NCBI GenBank assembly: GCA_040751985.1
Contig: JBFMFU010000047.1
Coordinates: 248,001 to 312,000, forward strand
Source: Desulfoferula sp040751985
Lineage (GTDB): Bacteria > Desulfobacterota > Desulfarculia > Desulfarculales > Desulfarculaceae
DNA: 64,000 nt
Direction: 5' to 3'
Below, one piece after another: positions 17,433 through 26,416 of this stretch; positions within the stretch are counted from its first letter, which is position 1; the number at the start of each line of letters is the position of its first letter. The position numbers were made by a program, and so were the translations under genes. The notes under the pieces are model-generated. The model was not told the origin of the DNA, did not search any database, and saw nothing but the letters and a program-made list of their open reading frames with translations.

Positions 17433-17855
17433 CTAGGCCTTGGGCGGCATGACCACGGCCTCGCCCGTCAGCACCTCCTGGCCTTTCTGGTTGCGGCAGT
17501 TGGTGGCCAGGCGCAGGCGGTTCTTCTCGGCCACGATCTCCACCATCTCCACGCGCACGGTGATCACATCGCCCAGAAACACCGGCTTGAGGAACTTCAC
17601 GGCCTGGGACAGGTAGATGGTGCCCGAGCCTGGAAACTGGGTGCCCAGCACGCCGGAGATGAAGCCGGCGGTGAGCATGCCCTGGGCCACGCGCTGGCCG
17701 AAGATGCTCTCTCTGCCGGCCGCCTCGTCCATGTGGATGGGGTTGTTGTCGCCGGTGGCCCGGGCGAACTCCCGGATGCGCTCGTCGGTCATGGTGAAGC
17801 TCTTCTCGAAGCTCTGCCCCGGCTTGATCTCGGCGATGGTCTTGCCTCGGTCCAT
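17433..17855 (-). CDS. MaoC-like (R)-specific enoyl-CoA hydratase
   Basis: 140 residues, single hotdog fold of PhaJ length. The catalytic pair is Asp36 and His41 in ATGDNNPIHMD. The ATG at 17855 has GAGGAGTG upstream and lies two nucleotides after the stop of the preceding gene; earlier in-frame starts fall inside that gene. Last gene of a 13-gene leftward operon. It would hydrate an enoyl-CoA to the R-3-hydroxyacyl-CoA (or dehydrate in reverse), alongside a crotonase-type hydratase encoded upstream in the same operon, which suggests two different hydration steps or stereochemistries. Confidence 0.9.
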   Translation of the reverse strand: MDRGKTIAEIKPGQSFEKSFTMTDERIREFARATGDNNPIHMDEAAGRESIFGQRVAQGMLTAGFISGVLGTQFPGSGTIYLSQAVKFLKPVFLGDVITVRVEMVEIVAEKNRLRLATNCRNQKGQEVLTGEAVVMPPKA

Positions 17856-17857
17856 GC

Positions 17858-18877
17858 TCACTCCTCGCTGCGAAGGGGGCCCCACTCCACGGCGGCGGCC
17901 GCGTAGCTGAAGCCGATGCCCCCGGAGGCCAGCACCACCAGCGCCCCCGGCCGCATTGCCCCGCGGCCCAGGCCCAGCTCCAGGGAGATGAGGGGGTCGT
18001 TGCCTCCGTGGTGGCCCCAACTATATAGCGGCTGGGACTGGTTCTCGTCCAGGCCCAACTCGGCCAGCACCCGCCCCCGCAGGGCCGGCGGCAGGTGGCG
18101 CAGGGCCAGGTAGTCCAGGGGCCGGCCGTGCAGGTTGCGCCGCACTTCCTCTACCAGGCGGGCCGGGAACTGCTGGGCCAAGTAGGCGGCCAGCACCAAC
18201 GGCTGCTGCACCTGGAAGAAGCGCAGGGGGCCGTCCAAGTTGTCGGCGGTGAAGGGGATCTCAGTGCCGCCGCCGGGCACGTACACCTCGTCGGCCAGGC
18301 CGGGCTCGTTGCTCACGCTGGCCGAAAGCAGCCGGTTGGCCCCGTGCCCCCGCCGGAGCAAAGCCGCCGCCCCCGAGGCCCCGTAGGCCAAGAGAAAGCG
18401 GGTGTCGGGGTTGGCCGGGTCCACCAGGTCCTGGTTGCGGGTGCCCCCGGCCAGGAGCACCGTGTCGATGGTGGGATCGCCCAGCATCAGGTCCCTGGCC
18501 ACGCGCAGGCCCAGGATGGGCGTGATGCCCTGCCCCACCAGGTCGAAGGCCCAGGCCCGCGCGCAGCCGATCTCCTCCTGCAGGCGGATGGAGGCGGTCT
18601 GGGCGATGTAGTCCTTGTACTCCTCGCCGGTCCAGATGAGCACGTCCACCGCCTCGGCTGCGGTCTGGCCGCGCTCCAGGGCCTGGCGGGCGGCGGCCGC
18701 GGCCATGCCCACCGGCTGCTCTTGGGGCGTGGGCCGGCAGCGGGCCTCTATGCCCAGCTCGGCCAGCTCGGCCAGGCTCAGGCCGGCCCGGCCGGCCAGC
18801 TCGGCGGCGTACTCGCGCCCGGCCGGCAGGTGCAGGCCGATGCTCACCAGGCCTATGTGCTCTGCTGCCTTATTCAT
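17858..18877 (-). CDS. KAS III/thiolase-fold protein lacking the catalytic cysteine
   Basis: 339 residues from the ATG at 18877. It parallels the KAS III-like protein encoded by 20406-21461 along its length (matching VDVLIWTGEEYKDY, RAWAFD, SWGHHGGND), but the nucleophilic Cys118 of that protein is Gly117 here (FDLVGQGITP). The C-terminal GHHGGND motif (288-294) is kept. By analogy with PqsB/PqsC and chain-length-factor pairs, this is likely the non-catalytic partner of a heteromer; that is inference. Tightly packed between an acyl-CoA synthetase (8 nt) and MaoC (2 nt). Confidence 0.8.
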   Translation of the reverse strand: MNKAAEHIGLVSIGLHLPAGREYAAELAGRAGLSLAELAELGIEARCRPTPQEQPVGMAAAAARQALERGQTAAEAVDVLIWTGEEYKDYIAQTASIRLQEEIGCARAWAFDLVGQGITPILGLRVARDLMLGDPTIDTVLLAGGTRNQDLVDPANPDTRFLLAYGASGAAALLRRGHGANRLLSASVSNEPGLADEVYVPGGGTEIPFTADNLDGPLRFFQVQQPLVLAAYLAQQFPARLVEEVRRNLHGRPLDYLALRHLPPALRGRVLAELGLDENQSQPLYSWGHHGGNDPLISLELGLGRGAMRPGALVVLASGGIGFSYAAAAVEWGPLRSEE

Positions 18878-18885
18878 GTTGCTAC

Positions 18886-20409
18886 CTAGGCGTTGTCCGC
18901 GTTGCCGTGCTCCTTCTTGAGGATGAACTTCTGCACCTTGCCCGAGGCCGGGGTGCGCGGGAGCGCCGGCACCACCACTAAATACTTGGGCAGCTTGAAG
19001 CGGCCCAGCTTGTCGGCCAGGAAGGCGTTCAACTCCGGCAGCGTCAGGCCCTGATCCGGCCGCAGCTCCACCACCGCCTTGGGCACCTCGCCCCACTTGG
19101 GGTCCGGCACCCCGATCACGGCCACGCCGGCCACGGCCGGGTGGGCCTCCACCAGGCGCTCGATCTCGGCCGGGTAGATGTTGGCCCCGCCAGAGATGAT
19201 CATGTCCTTCTTGCGCCCCACGATGGCGTAGTGGCCATCCAAGTCCACCTTGCCCAGGTCGCCGCTGTGGAACCAGCCATCTTGGATGGCCTCGGCCGTG
19301 GCCTGGGGCTTGCGCCAGTAGCCGGCGCACATGCCCGGCCCGCCCAGCAGTATCTCGCCCTCCTGCCCCGGCCCCACCTCGGCGCCCTTCTCGTCCACCA
19401 GGCGCACCTCGGTGAGCGGCATCGCCTGGCCGAAGGTGCCGGGCTTGCCGTTGCCCATGAAGTTGTTGGGCCCCATCTCGGTCAGGCCGTAGCCCTCCCA
19501 GAGGCGCAGGCCCTTCTCTTCCTGGTAGGCCCGCAGCAGCTCGGCGCCCAGGGCCGCGCCGCCGGAGATCACGAAGCGCAGGCTGGAGAAGTCGGTCTCC
19601 GCGAAGCGGGGCGACTCCAGGAGCATCTGGAACATGGTGGGCACCCCGAAGAACACGCTGATGCGCTCACGCTCGATCAGCTCCAGGATCTGCTCGGGCT
19701 CGAAGCTCTGCACCAGCACGTTGCGGCCCCGGCAGAGGAACAGGGGCAGGGTGAAGACGTTCCAGCCGGCGGTGTAGAACATGGCCGCGTGCAGGATGGT
19801 GCTGTCGGCCGGGCCCAGGTCCCATCCCAGGACGGTGTTGACGGCGTTGGCCATGATCATGCCGTGGGTGAGCACCACGCCCTTGGGCAGGCCGGTGGTG
19901 CCCGAGGTGTAGATAATCAGCTGCGGGGCCGCAGGCGCGATGGCCACCTCGGGCGGCGGCTGGTCGGAGAGTGTGCCCCAGAGCCGGGGCAGGGCCGGGC
20001 CCAGGGAGGCGTCGTCGTCGAAGCAGACCAGGTGCTTGAGCCCCGGCCGGCCCGCGAAGCCGGCGGCCTGGGCCGCGTGCTGGCGGTCGAAGAACAGGGC
20101 CTTGGGCTCGGCGTCCTCCAGGTAGTAGAGGAACTCGCCCGCCGCCAGGCGGAAATTAAGAGGCACCAGGATGGCCCCCAGACGGCTGAGAGCGAAGAAC
20201 AGCACGATGTACTCGGCCCGGTTGAAGGACAGGCAGGCCACCCGGTCGCCCGGGGCCACGCCCAGCTCCCCGCGCAGATAGTTGGCCAGGCGGTATATGT
20301 CCGCGGCCAACTGGCCGTAGGTGTAGCGCCGGCCGGTTATGGCGTCGGTGAGGGCCTCCTCTTGCGGCCGGGCCCGGCCCCAGCGTCCGATCCAGTCGCC
20401 GTAGATCAC
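18886..20409 (-). CDS. AMP-forming acyl-CoA synthetase (FadD-like)
   Basis: 507 residues from a GTG at 20409 with GGGAGG about 8 nt upstream, overlapping the preceding stop by 4 nt (GTGA). Motifs in order: IIYTSGTTGLPKG (P-loop), GYGLTEMGP, GWFHSGDLG, GRKKDMIISGGANIYP, and the adenylation Lys in ASGKVQK. It converts a carboxylic acid to its CoA thioester with ATP. It is placed between the two KAS III-like genes, so its product is probably the KAS substrate. Chain or ring specificity cannot be read. Confidence 0.92.
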   Translation of the reverse strand: MIYGDWIGRWGRARPQEEALTDAITGRRYTYGQLAADIYRLANYLRGELGVAPGDRVACLSFNRAEYIVLFFALSRLGAILVPLNFRLAAGEFLYYLEDAEPKALFFDRQHAAQAAGFAGRPGLKHLVCFDDDASLGPALPRLWGTLSDQPPPEVAIAPAAPQLIIYTSGTTGLPKGVVLTHGMIMANAVNTVLGWDLGPADSTILHAAMFYTAGWNVFTLPLFLCRGRNVLVQSFEPEQILELIERERISVFFGVPTMFQMLLESPRFAETDFSSLRFVISGGAALGAELLRAYQEEKGLRLWEGYGLTEMGPNNFMGNGKPGTFGQAMPLTEVRLVDEKGAEVGPGQEGEILLGGPGMCAGYWRKPQATAEAIQDGWFHSGDLGKVDLDGHYAIVGRKKDMIISGGANIYPAEIERLVEAHPAVAGVAVIGVPDPKWGEVPKAVVELRPDQGLTLPELNAFLADKLGRFKLPKYLVVVPALPRTPASGKVQKFILKKEHGNADNA

Positions 20410-21461
20410 GCCGCTCGCCTCCCTCGGCCGGCCGCCCGTCGGGGCCCCCAGCGCATGACCAGGGCGTCCCAGGCGTAGCCGATGCCGGCGGAGATCATCA
20501 ACACGATGTCGCCGTCCTTGAGCCGGCCCTCCTCCAGGGCCAGCTCCAGGGAAAGTATCTGGTCGTTCTGGCCGTGGTGGCCGAACTCGGCCAGGTAGCG
20601 GGTCTGCTCCGGCTGCAGGCCCAGCTGCTCCATGAGGTAGTCGTGGGCGCTGCGCTTGACCAACAGGGTGGCCAGGTAGTCCACGTCGGCGCGGGTGCAG
20701 CCGGCCTTGGCCAGGGCCTGGTCGATGCACCTCAGCCAGTTGCTCAGGCTGAGCTTCTCCAGGCGCTGTTTCATGCCCTCGGGGTCGCGCACGTCCAGGT
20801 AGTTCTGCTGGCTGGCCAGGCCCTGGGCGGTCAGCGGCGCGGCCGAGCCGCCCTGGGGCACGTATACGTCCCAGGCAAAGGAGCCGTCGCTGAGGAAGTG
20901 GCCGGAGAGTATCTCGTTGACCGGGCAGCCCCGCTGCACCACGCAGGCCACCCCGCCCGCGGCCAGGTAGTACATCCAGCGCACCCGCGGGTTGGGGTAG
21001 TGGATCAGGTCCGCGTTGCGGTAGCCCGAGGCGATGAGCACGTTGTTGATGCCCTCGTCGGCGCGGATCATGTCCTGGGCCAGCTTCAGGGCCACCAGGG
21101 TGGTGCCGCAGCGCTGCTGCATGTCAAAGGACCAGGCCCGGTTCAGGCCCAGCTCCTTCTGGATCTTGGGCCCCACCGGCCAGTTGCGGTACTCCTTGAT
21201 CTCCTCGCCGGACCAGATGACCAGGTCGATGTCCTTGGGCTCCAGGCGCGAGTAGTACAGGGCCTTGCGCGCCGCCTTGAGGCCCATGGCCACGGTGCCG
21301 TCGCCGGGGCCGGGCACGTTCTTCTGGTACCAGCCCAGCTTGGTGCGGATGATCTCGGCCGGGGTGTCGCACTGGGAGGCGATGTAGTCGGCGTCGTGGG
21401 TGGCGCGGGGGATGTAGGCCGCGAAGCTCAGGATGCCGGCGCTGGCATTCGGGTCGGGCAT
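20406..21461 (-). CDS. 3-oxoacyl-synthase III-like enzyme (KAS III/HMG-CoA-synthase superfamily) with catalytic Cys
   Basis: 351 residues, ATG at 21461 three nucleotides after livM with GGAG upstream. Nucleophile Cys118 lies in SFDMQQRCGTT, and a C-terminal GHHGQND motif is at 294-300. The FabH active-site His (PHQAN in FabH) has no obvious counterpart: the aligned segment is ATLLVKRSAH. This is therefore not an ordinary fatty-acid initiator. The operon has CoA ligases, hydratases and a dehydrogenase but no thiolase, so this enzyme with its Cys-less partner may do the C-C bond step (thiolysis or condensation). Proposed, not proven. Confidence 0.82.
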   Translation of the reverse strand: MPDPNASAGILSFAAYIPRATHDADYIASQCDTPAEIIRTKLGWYQKNVPGPGDGTVAMGLKAARKALYYSRLEPKDIDLVIWSGEEIKEYRNWPVGPKIQKELGLNRAWSFDMQQRCGTTLVALKLAQDMIRADEGINNVLIASGYRNADLIHYPNPRVRWMYYLAAGGVACVVQRGCPVNEILSGHFLSDGSFAWDVYVPQGGSAAPLTAQGLASQQNYLDVRDPEGMKQRLEKLSLSNWLRCIDQALAKAGCTRADVDYLATLLVKRSAHDYLMEQLGLQPEQTRYLAEFGHHGQNDQILSLELALEEGRLKDGDIVLMISAGIGYAWDALVMRWGPRRAAGRGRRAA

Positions 21462-21464
21462 GGC

Positions 21465-22568
21465 TCACTCCGAGGACCGGGCCCGCCGGCGGGCGGCGAT
21501 GTCGCGCGCGGTGCCCACCAGGCCCTTGGGGAAGAAGATGACCACCAGGATGAACAGCACCCCGAAGTAGAGAATCCAGCGGTCGGCCAGGCGCTGCAGG
21601 ATCAGCAGGTCCGGCAGGAAGGTCTTGACCGCGCGCAGGCCGTCGGCCAGCCAGGACTCGGCGATGAGGATGAAGGCCGCGCCCACGATGGAGCCGTAGA
21701 GGGTGCCCATGCCGCCGATGATGAGCATCAAGAGGATGTTTAGCATGATGGCCGTGGACATCACCGACTCCGGCCCCACGAAGCGCACCCACAGGGCGTA
21801 GAGCACCCCGCAGAGGCTGGCCACCACCGCGCCGAAGACGTTGGCCAGGATCTGGTAGTTGAAGGTCTGGTAACCCAGGGCGGTGGCCCGCTGCTCGTTG
21901 TCGCGGATGGACTTGAGCACCCGCCCGGCCGGCGAGCGCACGAAGCGCACCAGCCCCACGAACAACAGCGCCGCCGCGGCCAGCACCAGGAAGTAGGAGA
22001 GCAGGCGGCCGTTGATGGTCAGGCCCCAGAGCTTGCCCCCGGACCAGCCCACGTCCAGCCAGCCGGGCAGCTTGAAGGACACGCCGTCCTCGCCGCGGGT
22101 CAGGCTGTGCCACTGGATGCTCAGGATGTCGGCGAACTGGGCCAGGGCCAAGGTCATAACCACGAAGAACAGGGCCTTGAGGCGCAGGGAGAAGAAGGCC
22201 ACCACCAGCGAGACCAGCACCGCCAGGCCCACGGCCACCAGGGCCGCCAGCGGCAGATGGTGCCAGGCCGGCGCGCCGGCGTGGTGGACGATCAGGGCCA
22301 GGGAGTAGGCCCCCAGGCCGAAGAACATGGCGTGGGCCAGGGAGAAGATGCCGGTGTAGCCCAACAGCAGGTCGTAGGAGGCCACCAGCACCGCGAAGAT
22401 CATCACCTTGGCCGCCACGTCCATGACCCGGAAGGAGGAGATGAACCAGGGCTCCAGGGCCAAGAGCACCAGCAAGGCGATCTGCAGCCAGAGGCCGGGG
22501 CGGGTGAAGCGGCCGGCGGCCTCCTGGGCGCGCTGGGCCTGCACCGGGGTCAGGGGATGGTCCGCCAT
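21465..22568 (-). CDS. livM: Liv-type ABC transporter permease LivM (system 2)
   Basis: 367 residues with a long cytoplasmic N-terminus (about 30 residues) and about ten membrane segments. Hallmarks are LLLGYTGIFSLAHAMFFGLGAY and MLIIGGMGTLYGSIVGA. The ATG at 22568 has GGAG 8 nt upstream and follows livH by 4 nt. It lies inside the large CoA-ester operon, so this importer most likely feeds the acyl-CoA synthetases. Confidence 0.92.
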   Translation of the reverse strand: MADHPLTPVQAQRAQEAAGRFTRPGLWLQIALLVLLALEPWFISSFRVMDVAAKVMIFAVLVASYDLLLGYTGIFSLAHAMFFGLGAYSLALIVHHAGAPAWHHLPLAALVAVGLAVLVSLVVAFFSLRLKALFFVVMTLALAQFADILSIQWHSLTRGEDGVSFKLPGWLDVGWSGGKLWGLTINGRLLSYFLVLAAAALLFVGLVRFVRSPAGRVLKSIRDNEQRATALGYQTFNYQILANVFGAVVASLCGVLYALWVRFVGPESVMSTAIMLNILLMLIIGGMGTLYGSIVGAAFILIAESWLADGLRAVKTFLPDLLILQRLADRWILYFGVLFILVVIFFPKGLVGTARDIAARRRARSSE

Positions 22569-22572
22569 GACG

Positions 22573-23586
22573 CTAGCTCCGGCCCATCAGGCCGCTGGGC
22601 CTGAGCAAGAGGATCACCGCCATGATCATGATGTTCACTCCCAGGGCCAGGGTGGGCACCGAGTAGGCCACGTAGTTGAAGGCCAGGCCCACCATCAGCG
22701 AGGCCAGGAAGCAGCCGGTCACCGAGCCCATGCCGCCGATCACCACCACGATCAGGGCGAAGATGAGGTTGCTCTCGCCCATGTCCGGGCGTATCTCGCG
22801 GGTGTAGATGGACCACATGGTGCCGCCCATGGCCGCCAGGGCCGCGCCGGCGGCGAAGACGTAGGTGAAGATGCGGCGGATGTTGTGGCCCAGGGCCTGC
22901 ACCATGTCCCGGTTCTCCACCCCGCCGCGCACGATGATGCCCAGCTTGGTGCGCTGCAGCACGTAGTGCATGGCCAGGAACACCCCGCCGCCCACCAGGA
23001 TGGCGGCCAGGCGGAACTTCTCGATGACCACGTTCCACAGGTCCACGCTGCCAGTGAAGGCCGCCGGCGTGAGCACCACCTCGTCGTTGGGCCCCCAGCA
23101 GATGCTGATGATCTCGGCCATGACCAGGGCCGCGCCCATGGTGATCAGAATCTGCTTGAGATGGCTGCCGTAGGTGCGCCGGATGACCAGCCACTCCAGG
23201 AGCACCCCCAGCACCCAGCCCACGGCCAGGGCCAGCAGCAGGCAGATGAGCACGCTGCCTATGCTCTGGCCCAGGGTGCCGGTCTCCACCCAGCCCAGCC
23301 GGTTGAGTAGTCCCAGCACCGTGAAGCCGGTGTAGGCCCCCCAGGCAAAGAAGGCGCCGTGGGCCAGGTTGATCACGTCCATCAGGCCCAGGATGATGGT
23401 GAAGCCCGAGGCGGTGAGGAACAAGAGCATGCCCATGGTCACCCCGGCCACGGTCAGCACCAGGTAGGTGGTCAGGTTGATCCACAGCAGGGGCAGCAGC
23501 CAGATGCCGATGCCCACCACCCAGCCGGCCCACTTCTTGAAGTCGGCGGCGGGGCTGGCGGCGGCGGTTTGCGCGGCGGAGTTCAT
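22573..23586 (-). CDS. livH: Liv-type ABC transporter permease LivH (system 2)
   Basis: 337 residues, longer than usual because of about 45 N-terminal residues (AAQTAAASPAADFKKW) before the first core membrane segment. The LivH motif ILGLMDVINLAHGAFFAWGAY and the coupling loop VVIGGMGSVTGCF are present. The ATG at 23586 follows livF by 9 nt. Pore subunit paired with LivM of this system. Confidence 0.92.
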   Translation of the reverse strand: MNSAAQTAAASPAADFKKWAGWVVGIGIWLLPLLWINLTTYLVLTVAGVTMGMLLFLTASGFTIILGLMDVINLAHGAFFAWGAYTGFTVLGLLNRLGWVETGTLGQSIGSVLICLLLALAVGWVLGVLLEWLVIRRTYGSHLKQILITMGAALVMAEIISICWGPNDEVVLTPAAFTGSVDLWNVVIEKFRLAAILVGGGVFLAMHYVLQRTKLGIIVRGGVENRDMVQALGHNIRRIFTYVFAAGAALAAMGGTMWSIYTREIRPDMGESNLIFALIVVVIGGMGSVTGCFLASLMVGLAFNYVAYSVPTLALGVNIMIMAVILLLRPSGLMGRS

Positions 23587-23595
23587 CTCATCCCC

Positions 23596-24306
23596 TCAGG
23601 CGATGCCCAGGTACTTCTGTTTGAGCTGGTGGTCCTGGGCCAGCTCCTCCATCCGGCCCTGGTGGGCCACCACCCCGTCGTCCAGGATGTAGTAGTCGCC
23701 GCCCACCTTGCTGGCCATGTGGAAGTTCTGCTCCACCAGCACGATGGTGGTGTGGCTCTTGATCTGGTTCAGGGCCTCGGCCAACTGGTCCACCAGGATG
23801 GGGGCCAGGCCCTTGGAGGGCTCGTCGATGAGTAGCAGCCGGTGGTCGTTGACCATGGTGCGGCCGATGGCCAGCATCTGCTTCTGGCCGCCGGAGAGCA
23901 CCCCGGCCTTGGACTTCCAGAACTTCTTGAGATCCGGGAACAGGGCGAAGACCCGCTCCTGGCGGGCGTAGCTGCCCTCGTCTTCGTGCAGCATGGCCAG
24001 GCGGAAGTTCTCCTCCACGGTCAGGGTGTAGAGCACCGCCTGGTCCTCGGGCACGAAGCCGATGCCGGCCCGGGCGATCTCGAAGGGCCGCGCCCGGCTG
24101 ATGTCGCGCTCGCCCAGGACGATGTGCCCGGAGCGGGCCGGGGTCATGCCCATCACGGTGCGCAGGGTGGTGGACTTGCCGGCGCCGTTGCGGCCCAGCA
24201 GCACCAGGGCCTGGCCCTCGGGCACCTGCAGGCTGACCCCTTGCAGGATGTGGTGCTGGCCGATGAAGGTGTGCACCTGGTGCAGGGAGAGGATGAACTC
24301 AGGCAT
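23596..24306 (-). CDS. livF: Liv-type ABC transporter ATPase LivF (system 2)
   Basis: 236 residues: Walker A GRNGAGKST, Q-loop GFVPEDQAVLYTLTV, signature LSGGQKQ, Walker B LLLIDEPSKGLA. The ATG at 24306 overlaps livG by 8 nt. The order in this operon (binding protein, G, F, H, M) differs from system 3 (binding protein, H, M, G, F), so the three Liv systems are not recent copies of one another. Confidence 0.93.
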   Translation of the reverse strand: MPEFILSLHQVHTFIGQHHILQGVSLQVPEGQALVLLGRNGAGKSTTLRTVMGMTPARSGHIVLGERDISRARPFEIARAGIGFVPEDQAVLYTLTVEENFRLAMLHEDEGSYARQERVFALFPDLKKFWKSKAGVLSGGQKQMLAIGRTMVNDHRLLLIDEPSKGLAPILVDQLAEALNQIKSHTTIVLVEQNFHMASKVGGDYYILDDGVVAHQGRMEELAQDHQLKQKYLGIA

Positions 24307-25063
24307 CTTTGGCCCCCCCGCCCAGATAGGCCTCCAGCACCTCCGGGTTGCAGCTGACCACCTCCGGCGCGTCGTCGCAGATCAGGCGGCCCTCCTTGAG
24401 CACCGCGATGGAGTCCGACAGGCTCATGATCATGTCGAACTTGTGCTCCACCAAGAGGATGGTGCGCTGGCCGCTTTCCTTGATGCCCCGGATCAGCTCC
24501 AGGATGGCCGGCACCTCCTCCAGGCTCATGCCCGCGGTGGGCTCGTCTAGCAGCAGCAGCTCGGGGTCCAGGGCCAGCAGGATGGCGATCTCCAGCTTGC
24601 GCTGCTCGCCGTGGGTCAGGGTGGAGGCCACGGCGCTCCAGCGGCTGTCCATCAGCACTCGCTGCAGCAGCTCGTACGCGCGGTCCTCCAGCTCCGGGTA
24701 GGCGCGGTAGTTGCGCCAGAACACGTAGCTGACCCCGGCCCGGGACTGCAGGGCCAGGCGCACGTTCTCCAGCACCGTGAGGTTGGGGAAGATGTTGGTC
24801 AGCTGGAAGGAGCGGCCGATGCCCAGGTGGGTGCGCTCGGCGGCGCCCGTGCCGGTGATGTCGCGGCCCTTGAAGAAGATGTGTCCGCTGGTGGGGCGGT
24901 ACTGGCCGCTGAGCAGGTTGAACAGGGTGGTCTTGCCCGCGCCGTTGGGTCCGATGATGGACTTGAGGGTGAAGGGCTCCACCGCCAGGCTCACCTGGTT
25001 CACGGCCACGTTGCCGCCGAAGCGGATGGTCAGCTCCTGGCTGCGTATCAAGGGTTCGGCCAA
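24299..25063 (-). CDS. livG: Liv-type ABC transporter ATPase LivG (system 2)
   Basis: 254 residues: Walker A GPNGAGKTT, LivG-type degenerate signature LTHGEQRKLEIA, Walker B LLLLDEPTAGMS, switch His in LVEHKFD. It starts 63 nt after the binding-protein gene. Second ATPase of the system. Confidence 0.93.
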   Translation of the reverse strand: MAEPLIRSQELTIRFGGNVAVNQVSLAVEPFTLKSIIGPNGAGKTTLFNLLSGQYRPTSGHIFFKGRDITGTGAAERTHLGIGRSFQLTNIFPNLTVLENVRLALQSRAGVSYVFWRNYRAYPELEDRAYELLQRVLMDSRWSAVASTLTHGEQRKLEIAILLALDPELLLLDEPTAGMSLEEVPAILELIRGIKESGQRTILLVEHKFDMIMSLSDSIAVLKEGRLICDDAPEVVSCNPEVLEAYLGGGAKDA

Positions 25064-25126
25064 GGGGCTCCTCCCGGCCTGGTGAGCGCGGCGGGCGCCG
25101 GAGCGCCCGCCGCGCTGGGGCTCAGG

Positions 25127-26335
25127 TTAGCGCTTGTTGCGGATCGGTATCTTCATGTCCTTCCAGGTGAGCTCCTTGGTGAGCTGGGGAATGGCCCAGG
25201 CCACCTTGGGGTCCACCACGATCTTGAAGGCGAACATGGACTGCAGGGCCTGGTGATCCTCGGCGCGGAAGACCATCTCGCCCTTGGGGGTCTGGAAGTG
25301 CATGCCCTCCATGACCTTGATCAGCTTCTCGGTGTCGGTGCCGCCGGCCTTGGTGATGGCCGTGGCCACGGCCATGGCCGCCGCGAAGCCGCCGCAGGTG
25401 AAGAAGTCGGGCGGCATGCCCTTGAAGCGCTTCTTGTGCTCCTTGACGAACCAGTCGTTGATCTCGTTCTTGGGGTTCTCGTAGTAGTAATAGCCGGCGC
25501 CCTCCATGCCCACCAGGGGCTTGTAGAGCTTAAGGGCGTCCAGGATGTTGCCGCCGGAGGTCAGCTTGATGCCGTACTTCTGGGTGATCTTCATGTCGGT
25601 CAGCTTGCCCAGGGGGTTGCCCTTGCCAGCCCAGATCACGAACAGGTACTTGGTGGCCTTAGGGAACTTCTTCATGGCCGCGATGATGCGCTGGGCCGGG
25701 GCCGTGAAGTCGGTGGTGTTCAGGGGCATGTATTCCTCGGCCACGATCTTGGCGCCCAGGCTCAGGGCGGCCTCCTTGTAGGCGGCCACGCCGTCGCGGC
25801 CGAAGGAGTAGTCCTGGGCCAGGGTGGCGATAACCACCCCGGGCTTGGCCACGGCCGCGGCGTTAGATACGGCGTCCTGGGAGGAGTTGCGGCCGGTGCG
25901 GAAGATGTAGCGGTTCCAGCCGCTGCCGGTAATGGAGTCGGCCACCGCCGGCTCCACGATCAGGATCTTCTTGAACTCCTTGGCCACCGGCAGCATGGCC
26001 ATGGCCACCGCCGAGGACACGCCGCCCACGGCCAGGTCCACCTTGTCGTCCTTGTAGGCCTCGGTTAAGAGCTGCTTGCCCAGGTCCGGCTTCAGGTGCG
26101 TGTCCTTGATGATGATCACGACGGGCCGGCCCAGCAGCTTCATGGTGCCCTTGGTGGCGTACTCCAGGCCCATCTTGAAGCCGGTGATGGACTGGCGGGT
26201 GTAGGCCTCAAAGGGGCCGGTGACGCCCACCACCTGGGCGATCTTGATGGGCTGGGCGGCCAGGACCGCGGGCGCGGCCAAAACCAAGGCCATGGCGACC
26301 AGGATCAGGATTCTCCCCGTTTTCCTGAAACTCAT
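25127..26335 (-). CDS. Liv-type ABC transporter periplasmic substrate-binding protein (system 2)
   Basis: 402 residues. A signal peptide (1-26, cleavage after APAVLA) is followed by QPIKIAQVVGVTGPFEAY and DTHLKPDLGKQLL, a Peripla_BP_6 fold. The ATG at 26335 follows a GGAAAGGAGA stretch. It lies 81 nt after an acyl-CoA synthetase and is in line with it, so it belongs to the same operon. Ligand probably an organic acid activated by that synthetase. Confidence 0.92.
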   Translation of the reverse strand: MSFRKTGRILILVAMALVLAAPAVLAAQPIKIAQVVGVTGPFEAYTRQSITGFKMGLEYATKGTMKLLGRPVVIIIKDTHLKPDLGKQLLTEAYKDDKVDLAVGGVSSAVAMAMLPVAKEFKKILIVEPAVADSITGSGWNRYIFRTGRNSSQDAVSNAAAVAKPGVVIATLAQDYSFGRDGVAAYKEAALSLGAKIVAEEYMPLNTTDFTAPAQRIIAAMKKFPKATKYLFVIWAGKGNPLGKLTDMKITQKYGIKLTSGGNILDALKLYKPLVGMEGAGYYYYENPKNEINDWFVKEHKKRFKGMPPDFFTCGGFAAAMAVATAITKAGGTDTEKLIKVMEGMHFQTPKGEMVFRAEDHQALQSMFAFKIVVDPKVAWAIPQLTKELTWKDMKIPIRNKR

Positions 26336-26416
26336 GGTCTGTCTCCTTTCCCTCCCCAGGCGCTCGCCTGGCTGTTTTCGCCGCCGGTTGTCGGCGCCGG
26401 CGGCAGTTTGTATTGG

